Positions 54,150 to 60,676 of a DNA stretch of 64,000 bases are shown here, in pieces. Source of the stretch: Bradyrhizobium iriomotense (GTDB taxonomy: Bacteria; Pseudomonadota; Alphaproteobacteria; Rhizobiales; Xanthobacteraceae). The first letter of the stretch is position 1. Every line of letters begins with the position of its first letter. The translations under genes were made by a program, and so were the position numbers. The stretch spans positions 124,001 through 188,000 of the forward strand of contig NZ_BSOW01000010.1 in NCBI RefSeq assembly GCF_030160715.1, in the 5' to 3' direction. The notes beneath the pieces are model-generated. The model was given only the letters and a program-made list of their open reading frames with translations. It had not been told where the DNA came from and made no database searches.

Positions 54150-55361
54150 ATGTCAGTTCGCAAGCGTAAATGGATCTCTCCTGGTGGCCTCGAAAAGGAG
54201 GCGTGGGTCGTCGACTATGTCGATTTGCGCGGCAAACGGCGAAACAAGCAATTCATCCGCAAAAAGGCTGCTGACGAATTTGATACGACCGTAAAAGGCG
54301 AGATGCGGGCCGGAACGCACACCGCTGAGACGGCAAGCATAACGGTCAATGAGGCCGGCGATCGATGGATCGCGAATTGTGAAAACGCCAGCCTTGAGCG
54401 CACAACGGTCGACGCCTACCGCTCCCATCTTGAACTTCATATCAAACCATTCCTCGGCGTTCGCAAGTTGACCCAGCTCACGGTACCGATGATCACCGAT
54501 TGGGAGCGAAAGCTCAGGGATGGTACCGCAGATCAAAAGCCGCGTTCGACAGCAATGATCAAGCGTGTCCGCAACGACCTCGGAGCGTTGCTCAGCAATG
54601 CGATGGATGAAGGCCTGGTTGCCCGCAACGTTGTCGCAGAGATGCGGTCCAAACGCAGGCGCAACGGTGCTCAGTCTGAGCGCCGGGCCAAGCGTAAGCT
54701 ACAGGTCGGCGTCGACATTCCTACGCCGGAAGAAATCAAGGCCATGGTCGGCGCCATGGAGGAGTATTGGCGACCGATTTTGCTGACGGCAATTTTCACC
54801 GGCCTTCGCGCATCCGAGTTGCGCGGCTTGCGATGGGCAAATGTGGATCTGTCCCGCCGTGAACTGCATGTTCGGGAGCGGGCGGACGAGTACAAGCAGA
54901 TGGGCCGGCCCAAATCGGAGGCTGGCGAGCGAACGGTACCCCTGCCGCCGCTTGTCGTCGCAGAACTCCGACGGTGGAAGCTGAAGTGTCCCAAGACCGA
55001 CCTGGGGCTGGCCTTCCCGAGCCCGGTAGAGGGGGTGGGCATCGTCGGTCTGACCTACATGGTCAAACGGGGACTGTGGCCGACCCAGATTGCCGCGGGG
55101 ATCACCAAGGTGGGCAAAAACTCGAACGGTAAGGTCGCTACCGTAGCCAAGTATTCAGGTCTGCACTCGCTGCGGCACTTCTTTGCAAGCTGGTGCATAA
55201 ACCGCAAGGTCGATGGTGGTCTCGAATTGCCCGTCAAGATGGTCCAGGAGCGCCTTGGGCATTCGACTGTGGCCATGACCCTGGACATCTACGGCCACCT
55301 GTTCCCCCGGGCAGACGACACCGAGGAACTAGCCGCGGCAGAGCGTGCTCTATTGGGTTGA
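54150..55361 (+). CDS. int: Full-length tyrosine integrase of the element
   Basis: 403 aa with an N-terminal arm-binding-like domain (KEAWVVDYVDLRGKRRNKQF), a SAM-like core-binding domain (about 65-175), and a catalytic domain with TGLRASELRGLRW (Arg, about 218), HSLRHFFAS (about 338) and GHSTVAMTLDIYGHLFP (Tyr, about 380). All catalytic residues are present. It lies about 930 bp from the right attachment site in tRNA-Gln and is the likely enzyme for integration and excision there. The iteron pairs at both element ends are plausible arm sites. Confidence 0.93.
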   Translation: MSVRKRKWISPGGLEKEAWVVDYVDLRGKRRNKQFIRKKAADEFDTTVKGEMRAGTHTAETASITVNEAGDRWIANCENASLERTTVDAYRSHLELHIKPFLGVRKLTQLTVPMITDWERKLRDGTADQKPRSTAMIKRVRNDLGALLSNAMDEGLVARNVVAEMRSKRRRNGAQSERRAKRKLQVGVDIPTPEEIKAMVGAMEEYWRPILLTAIFTGLRASELRGLRWANVDLSRRELHVRERADEYKQMGRPKSEAGERTVPLPPLVVAELRRWKLKCPKTDLGLAFPSPVEGVGIVGLTYMVKRGLWPTQIAAGITKVGKNSNGKVATVAKYSGLHSLRHFFASWCINRKVDGGLELPVKMVQERLGHSTVAMTLDIYGHLFPRADDTEELAAAERALLG

Positions 55362-55372
55362 GCAAGGGCGCG

Positions 55373-55951
55373 CTAACTTGAAGCTTGGCCCGTCCAGAAC
55401 TCAGTAAGCTCCTCTAACGCCGTCCGCGCGGCTTGGTAGACCTTCGATCGAAAGGTTGGGACGTCCCAGCGCGCATCTGAAAAGCTGTAGCCATGAGGCT
55501 CAGCAAGCTCGTATGCAAGCCGCGCAATCAGATCGTCATGGCGTGCGGTTGCGCGAAGTCCGAGGCCGAGCGACGTCCCTCGAAGCCAGAGGCGAACTGA
55601 TTCCGGCGTTTCGCCGTCGAACGTAATATGCTGAATCCGCCCTAAAGCTGAATAGATCATAGCCTCGGCGAAGTCGGACGAACCGTAGCGTTCGACGCCG
55701 AGCCGGTGAACAGCGCTCGGGGCATCGTCATAATTGAGCAAACAGGGTTCAAATTCTGGAAACTCTTCGGCCGCAGCAATCATGAGTCGGAAGAACTCGT
55801 GAATTTCGTCTTTACCGCTCTCCCCATCAGCAGGAGGTGTGCCGTCAACGTTAGAATGAGCGATGACCAACAGTAAACGGCCAGGGGTGCTGGACCGCGG
55901 TACCAACTGGCCCTCCGGGTCGACAAAGTCAGCCTCGGCCAGGATTCGCAT
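55373..55951 (-). CDS. Hypothetical protein at the right end of the element
   Basis: 192 aa starting MRILAEADFVDPEGQLVPRS. Soluble, acidic, mixed alpha/beta, no recognised family. It converges with the integrase gene (11 bases between stops). It is the last gene of the element before the attachment site; a passenger of unknown role. Confidence 0.65.
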   Translation of the reverse strand: MRILAEADFVDPEGQLVPRSSTPGRLLLVIAHSNVDGTPPADGESGKDEIHEFFRLMIAAAEEFPEFEPCLLNYDDAPSAVHRLGVERYGSSDFAEAMIYSALGRIQHITFDGETPESVRLWLRGTSLGLGLRATARHDDLIARLAYELAEPHGYSFSDARWDVPTFRSKVYQAARTALEELTEFWTGQASS

Positions 55952-56173
55952 GCTAGTGTCCCCAATCGCGGCAATTAGAGTGACCCGCCACGAGGCAGCT
56001 CCTCGGAGGAGAAAGCCGTCTCAACGATCGAGGATTGTCGCGGTGCTCCTCTGTCGCCGTCCTAGACTATACCCGCCGTTCGCTTGGCAGCTGCCCCTGG
56101 CTGGCAAAATATGGTGGAACTAGCCCTCGGAGTGGGTGCTCTGCTATAGAACATGAGTCTGGGCAGAGCCTGG

Positions 56174-56195
56174 ACGCAGCATAGACGCAGCATGG
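56174..56195 (+). repeat. Right-end iteron pair, candidate integrase arm site
   Basis: Tandem ACGCAGCATAG and ACGCAGCATGG, differing from 10,688-10,709 at one base and in the same orientation. It lies in the 340-bp gap between the last element gene and tRNA-Gln, which holds no gene. Confidence 0.6.
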
Positions 56196-56214
56196 CGGGT
56201 TTTTCGAAGACCAT

Positions 56215-56243
56215 TTGCAAAATCCAGTCGTTGCGACTATACG
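56215..56243 (+). promoter_or_regulatory. Element-supplied promoter for tRNA-Gln
   Basis: TTGCAA (56,215-56,220), 17 bases, then TATACG (56,238-56,243). Transcription would begin about 43 bases before the tRNA. A CCTAAAAGC/GCTTTTTAGG hairpin lies in that leader. Because this DNA is inside the element, it replaces the chromosomal promoter left behind at 10,395. Confidence 0.65.
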
Positions 56244-56291
56244 CATAACCGCCTAAAAGCACTGAGCTTTTTAGGATTTCCCGAGCACTTT

Positions 56292-56332
56292 TTGGGGCGT
56301 AGCCAAGCGGTAAGGCAGCGGATTTTGATTCC
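56292..56332 (+). repeat. Right attachment site (41-bp direct repeat)
   Basis: Identical to 10,485-10,525. It covers the 5' half of the intact tRNA through the anticodon stem. The crossover must lie within these 41 bases, probably around the anticodon loop. Confidence 0.93.
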
Positions 56333-56367
56333 GCCATTCGGAGGTTCGATCCCTCCCGCCCCAGCCA
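56293..56367 (+). tRNA. tRNA-Gln (anticodon UUG), with encoded CCA
   Basis: The acceptor stem TGGGGCG pairs with CGCCCCA. The anticodon arm GCGGA-TTTTGAT-TCCGC gives anticodon TTG, reading CAA. The T arm is GGAGG-TTCGATC-CCTCC. Discriminator G56364 is followed by an encoded CCA. All arms are intact, so this is the working copy after integration. Confidence 0.96.
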
Positions 56368-56664
56368 GCACATAAGCTGCAGCACTATTTCCGCCAACCA
56401 GGAGGGCCGAGGTCACGCTTGGCTGGGCGATTGCCTCTACCAGGCGGCTGCCGCCACTTCAATTTGAGCTGCTCGCGCCACGCGTGCAGCAGCATAAGGT
56501 CCCTCGGCGGCTGCGGTTCATGCTGACCTGATCACGTTCCTTCTGGTGCAGACGTTGCCGCCGAAGGGATCGTTGCGATGACATCGGGGAGCGGATCGTT
56601 ATACTGCTCAAAACAATTGCGATGGGAGCCGGCCCGAGCGGCGCTCTGCGACAAGGACAACGCG
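56368..56664. other. Chromosomal intergenic region upstream of the molybdoenzyme
   Basis: 297 bp with no gene. It holds a TATACT at about 56,600 without a well-spaced -35 box, possibly part of the promoter of the next gene. Confidence 0.35.
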
Positions 56665-58986
56665 ATGAACGAGACGATTGGCTTCCCCGATCCCGGCCTC
56701 GACCTGTCGGACGGCTTCAAGCCGCACACCTCGCACTGGGGCGTGTTCTCGGCGCGCAACAGTGAGGCCGGGCTAGAGGTCAGGCACTATGCGGGGGATC
56801 CCGATCCGAACGGCATCATCGACAATTTTCCCGGCGCGCTCCGCCACCAGGCGCGCATCGCCCAGCCCGCGATCCGCCGCGGCTGGCTCGAGCGTGGTCC
56901 GGGTCCCGATGATCGTCGCGGCCGCGACGAATTCGTCTCCGTGAGCTGGGAGAAGGCGCTCGACCTCTTGAGCGGCGAGCTGTCGCGCATCCGCGACACG
57001 CGCGGCCCGTCGGCTGTGTTCGGCGGCTCCTATGGCTGGTCGAGCGCGGGCCGCTTTCATCACGCGCAGAGCCAAGTGCACCGCTTCCTCAACATCGCGA
57101 CGGGCGGCTATGTACGGTCGGTCAACACCTATTCCTCGGGCGCATCCTCGGTGCTGCTGCCGCAGATTTTGGCGGGCTACGAAGACATCACCAAGCGCAA
57201 CGTCACCTGGGAGCAGATCGCAACCGAGACCGAGGTCTTGCTGGCGTTCGGCGGCATGGCGCTGAAGAACTCCATGGTGGCCGGCGGCTCGATCAGCAAG
57301 CATGTCGAGCGCGGCGCCATGGAAGCGGCGCGCCGGCGCGGCTGCGAGTTCGTCCTGGTCAGCCCGCTGCGCGACGATCTGCCAGCGGAGGCCGGTGCCG
57401 AATGGATGACGTGCGTGCCCGGCACCGATACGGCCCTGATGCTCGGCATCGTCCACACGCTGGTCGAGGAAGGTCTGCACGATCAGGCCTTCCTCGATCG
57501 CTACACCGAAGGCTGGCCGGTCTTTCTGCGCTATCTGACCGGCGAGAGCGATGGGCAAGCCAAGAGCGCGGAATGGGCGGCCGCGATCTCCGGCGTCGAT
57601 GCGCCCACGATCCGCGGGCTGGCGCGTCGCCTTGCCGGGAGAAGAGTGCTCATCACCGTGTCCCATTCGCTCCAGCGCGCCGAGCATGGCGAGCAGCCGG
57701 TGTGGATGGGCATGGTGCTGGCGGCTGCGCTCGGGCAGATCGGCCTTCCCGGTGGCGGCTACGGCTATTCGCTCGGCGCGATCGGCTATTACGGCCGCCG
57801 CGTCAACGACGTGCCCGGACCGACGCTGGGTCAGGGGCGCAATGGCGTCGCCGATTTCATTCCGGTGGCGCGCATCGCCGACATGCTGCTCAATCCCGGC
57901 ACCACCTATCGCTACAATGGCGAGACGCGCACCTATCCGGATATCCGTCTGGTCTACTGGGCCGGCGGCAATCCCTTCCATCACCATCAGGACATCAACC
58001 GCCTGCGCAAGGCCTTCGCCAAAGTCGACACGCTGGTGGTGCACGAGCTCGCCTGGACCGCCACGGCCCGGCATGCCGACATCGTGCTGCCCTCGACGAT
58101 GACGCTTGAGCGCGAGGACATCGGCTATTCCACCAACGATCCCTTGATGGTCGCCATGCACCGCATCGCCGAGCCGTTTGGCCTTGCACGCGACGACTAT
58201 GAGATCTTTGCCGATCTCGCCGATCGGCTCGGCGCCCGCGAACCCTTCACGGAAGGGCGCGACGCACGGCAATGGCTGGAACATCTCTATGAGCCGACCC
58301 GCGCTTCGCTGAAAGCACGCGGTCTCGAGGCCCCAACGTTCGAGGAATTTTGGCAGCGCGGCAGCCTGGTCGTGCCGCAACAGCCCGACGATGGCGGCAG
58401 GTTGCGCCGCTTCCGCGAGGACCCGGTCGCTCACGCGCTGCCGACGCCGAGCGGACGCATCGAGATTTTCTCGGCGAAGATCGCGAGCCATGGCGATGCG
58501 GACTGTCCCGGCCATCCGGTCTGGCTCGAGAAGACCGACGTTCCGAAGCCAGGAGCGCCGTGCTTCCTCGTCGCCAACCAGCCGGTGACGCGTCTGCACA
58601 GCCAGCTCGATTTCGGCGGACATTCGATTGCAGCAAAGCACCGCGGCCGCGAGGTTGCGCGCATGAATCCGCGCGACGCGGATGCTCGCAGGATCAAGGA
58701 TGGCGACATCATCCGCCTGTTCAACGAGCGCGGAGCCTGCCTTGCCGCGGTGCATGTCACCGACGGCATCGCGCCCGGCGTCGTCCAGCTACCGACTGGC
58801 GCGTGGTACGACCCGATGGATCCGGAGGAAGAGGCGCCGCTCTGCGTTCACGGCAATCCGAACGTGCTCACCCGCGACATCGGCACCTCATCCTTCGCGC
58901 AAGGCTGCACCGGCCAGCTCACGACCGTCGAAGTGGAGCGGTTCACCGGTAATTTGCCCCCGATCCGCGCTTTCGATCCGGTGTAG
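56665..58986 (+). CDS. Cytoplasmic molybdopterin oxidoreductase, BisC/TorA-like
   Basis: A 773-aa DMSO-reductase-family enzyme with a bis-MGD molybdenum cofactor. It starts MNETIGFPDPGLDLSDGFKP and has no Tat signal and no N-terminal Cys cluster, which fits cytoplasmic biotin/methionine sulfoxide reductases rather than periplasmic TorA/DmsA. Visible are GGSYGWSSAGRFHHAQSQVH, VNTYSSGASSVLLPQILAGY (the region of the Mo-ligand Ser), RVLITVSHSLQRAEHGEQPV and the C-terminal MGD-binding domain (FLVANQPVTRLHSQLDFGG). The ATG at 56,665 is preferred to a start 29 codons upstream. It probably reduces S-oxides to repair biotin or methionine. Confidence 0.9.
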   Translation: MNETIGFPDPGLDLSDGFKPHTSHWGVFSARNSEAGLEVRHYAGDPDPNGIIDNFPGALRHQARIAQPAIRRGWLERGPGPDDRRGRDEFVSVSWEKALDLLSGELSRIRDTRGPSAVFGGSYGWSSAGRFHHAQSQVHRFLNIATGGYVRSVNTYSSGASSVLLPQILAGYEDITKRNVTWEQIATETEVLLAFGGMALKNSMVAGGSISKHVERGAMEAARRRGCEFVLVSPLRDDLPAEAGAEWMTCVPGTDTALMLGIVHTLVEEGLHDQAFLDRYTEGWPVFLRYLTGESDGQAKSAEWAAAISGVDAPTIRGLARRLAGRRVLITVSHSLQRAEHGEQPVWMGMVLAAALGQIGLPGGGYGYSLGAIGYYGRRVNDVPGPTLGQGRNGVADFIPVARIADMLLNPGTTYRYNGETRTYPDIRLVYWAGGNPFHHHQDINRLRKAFAKVDTLVVHELAWTATARHADIVLPSTMTLEREDIGYSTNDPLMVAMHRIAEPFGLARDDYEIFADLADRLGAREPFTEGRDARQWLEHLYEPTRASLKARGLEAPTFEEFWQRGSLVVPQQPDDGGRLRRFREDPVAHALPTPSGRIEIFSAKIASHGDADCPGHPVWLEKTDVPKPGAPCFLVANQPVTRLHSQLDFGGHSIAAKHRGREVARMNPRDADARRIKDGDIIRLFNERGACLAAVHVTDGIAPGVVQLPTGAWYDPMDPEEEAPLCVHGNPNVLTRDIGTSSFAQGCTGQLTTVEVERFTGNLPPIRAFDPV

Positions 58987-59304
58987 CGGACGCGGGGCGC
59001 GTAGGGGACAGGCAGGAACTTGAAACCTGGCTCCCACCGGCCCTTCACGAAAGCATCCACCGGCTTCGATGTAATGAAGAAGACGGCTGCCATCTCACCC
59101 CACAGACTCGAGACTCGGTAGCTCGTAGGGCTTCGGAGCCACCACAGATCGATAATTTGCGACCAACTGACATAGTCGCTTTCATCGCGGCATGGGTGGA
59201 CCTACGCCTCGAAAATCGCACCTGTCTGATCGCTGCGGGACCGCCGCGCAATCCAAGAAGACTGGGATCAGATTGGAATTTGGAAGCGCCTCAATCAAAA
59301 GTCG
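58987..59304. other. Intergenic region, nothing identified
   Basis: 318 bp between convergent genes. I see no strong hairpin or protein-like frame. Confidence 0.35.
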
Positions 59305-59760
59305 CTAGCCGGCTTCTGCAAGCCGCGGGGAGCGACGCCCGCCGGAGGCGAAGAACGTGCGCTTGAACCTGTTGACGGCGCGGATTGCGAAACCGAACCC
59401 GATCGGAGTGGTTTGGCGCAAGAAAGCGATCTTCTTCACATAGCCCTCGACATGCCATTTCGCGTGCGCACCCTTGCGGAAAAAGATCACGTCGCCGACG
59501 CCGTAGCGTTTCGGGGGCATGCCCTCGCTCTCGAGTACGATCGATCCTTCGAGGATAATGATGGTCTCGTCGAGGTCGTAGTACCAGTTGAACTTGCCCT
59601 CGGTGCAGGACCAGATCATGGTCTTGGCAGTGGCGCACGCGCTGGTCGACAGCACGTGCTCGCGCGCTTCCGGATTGCCTTCAATGATCTGTGATGCATT
59701 GATCGGCGACGACTTGAGATCCACGTTGCAATGGCCAGCTTCAATCAGTGCAAGCGACAT
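59305..59760 (-). CDS. Cupin-domain protein (cupin_3/DUF861 type)
   Basis: 151 aa starting MSLALIEAGHCNVDLKSSPI, with GAGGTG upstream of the ATG. The core (WSCTEGKFNWYYDLDETIII, LEGSIVLESEGMPPKRYGVG, DVIFFRKGAHAKWHVEGYVK) is the cupin barrel of the DUF861 group. The last 30 residues are basic. Function is not predictable. Confidence 0.82.
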   Translation of the reverse strand: MSLALIEAGHCNVDLKSSPINASQIIEGNPEAREHVLSTSACATAKTMIWSCTEGKFNWYYDLDETIIILEGSIVLESEGMPPKRYGVGDVIFFRKGAHAKWHVEGYVKKIAFLRQTTPIGFGFAIRAVNRFKRTFFASGGRRSPRLAEAG

Positions 59761-59798
59761 CAATCACCTCACAAAATTGGATAAATTGTGCACGGCTT

Positions 59799-59857
59799 CA
59801 AAAGCACCTCCGGAGAGAGGCCTAGTTGCAAAAGCATCCCAGTGAGAGGCTTAGTTG
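59799..59857. repeat. Two imperfect tandem 29-30-bp repeats upstream of the cupin gene
   Basis: Both units begin CAAAAGCA and end with TAGTTG, with GAGAGGC in the middle. They lie about 40 bp upstream of the cupin start codon and could be binding sites for a regulator. Confidence 0.5.
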
Positions 59858-59975
59858 CCGCTGTAGGATCATATGTTGCGTAAGCAATATGAAGACGCCA
59901 TTTTGTCGCAACCCAAAATCGCGGCGACAGATCAGCAGGCCCGGTATCATAGCGCCTAACTGCTCCGATCTAGCA

Positions 59976-59996
59976 CAAAAGGAGTGCTCCTTTTTA
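59976..59996. terminator. Hairpin with T run (bidirectional terminator-like)
   Basis: AAAAGGAG and CTCCTTTTT almost abut around a TG. The A/T runs on both sides would allow termination in either direction. It lies in the 420-bp gap between the cupin gene and the broken gene at 60,184; nothing else was found in that gap. Confidence 0.55.
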
Positions 59997-60183
59997 GCAA
60001 TCTTCCAGCCGGGCTCATTTCGTTTAGAACTGCTTAGCCGGCTTTCGGTACCCACTACGGGCCGGGAGGGCAGTGCCGCGTTCTTGGCGGGGTCAGGTTG
60101 CTGAGCTGGTAGATTGCGGCGGAGGCAGAGCCACGCCAGAATGGCCCCGGGCTGAGGCTGCGGCTTTATCGGAGTTGTTGCCG

Positions 60184-60503
60184 ATGCCCCGTTCGCCATC
60201 GATCGTGCCGCAAAATGCGAACCATGACACGTACCTCGTATTGCTGGAGGCGTTTGGGGGTGGCTAGGCCGTGCCTGGCGCGAGATCGGACGCGAACAGT
60301 ATGCCTATCGCGAGATGCTGATCCGCGACCTCTTGGACGGAGTGTGCACTGATCCCGTGCGCATCGTCGCCTTCAACAGCGCCGAAGGTTGGTCGCGGGA
60401 TGTCACGAGCGAAATCGCCGCCGAGCTGAAGCAGTGCTTGGTCAAAGGGGAAGATATCCCGCCCTCTTTGCAGTATTTGTTAGAGATGGCCACCCAGCAT
60501 TGA
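60184..60503 (+). pseudogene. Small conserved Bradyrhizobium-type gene, frameshifted
   Basis: The first part (MPRSPSIVPQNANHDTYLVL then LEAFGG) is in one frame and stops at a TAG near 60,265. The neighbouring frame continues LGRAWREIGREQYAYRE, then LIRDLLDGVCTDPVRIVAFN, SAEGWSRDVTSEIAAELKQC and a stop at 60,503. Together they make one about 105-aa protein of a type I recall as common and functionless-annotated in Bradyrhizobium. A one-base indel near 60,257-60,264 breaks it. A downstream ATG could still express the second half. Confidence 0.65.
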
Positions 60504-60633
60504 TCTTTTGCCGCTTGAGGCCCGCATGAAGTTCTCGAACGAACGGCGGCAGATCATCCCTCGCGCGGCTTAGTATGCGCGCCCCAGAGCGGACCGGATC
60601 ATCCAAGACGCCCGCCGCGCGACACCGGAACCG

Positions 60634-60650
60634 CCCCGACGGGGCGGCCC
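60634..60650. terminator. GC hairpin between convergent genes
   Basis: CCGCCCC-GAC-GGGGCGG in the 173-bp gap between the broken gene and the secreted-protein gene. It has no T run, so termination is uncertain. Confidence 0.35.
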
Positions 60651-60676
60651 GATGCCGCGTGACCTTGGTTGGCTGG

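Larger units (their letters stand above)
10485..56332. mobile_element. Integrative mobilizable element in tRNA-Gln, about 45.8 kb
   Basis: The element is bounded by a 41-bp perfect direct repeat (10,485-10,525 and 56,292-56,332) derived from the 5' half of tRNA-Gln. It contains a full-length tyrosine integrase near the right end, a second short tyrosine recombinase, a VirD4/TraG coupling protein, MobC, a MobP-type relaxase, DUF2958 and a broken DUF2285 gene. Its cargo is a conflict/defence-like cluster and a giant RTX protein. No VirB/Trb/Tra channel genes are visible, so transfer would need a helper T4SS. Confidence 0.88.

Noticed and set aside
10485..56332. Insertion sequences or transposases inside the element
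   Set aside because: I looked for DDE/IS-type proteins and terminal inverted repeats with target duplications and saw none; recombination genes are tyrosine recombinases only.
56773..58755. 660-codon minus-strand frame opposite the molybdoenzyme
   Set aside because: Antisense shadow for the same reasons; the plus strand encodes a complete DMSO-reductase-family protein.
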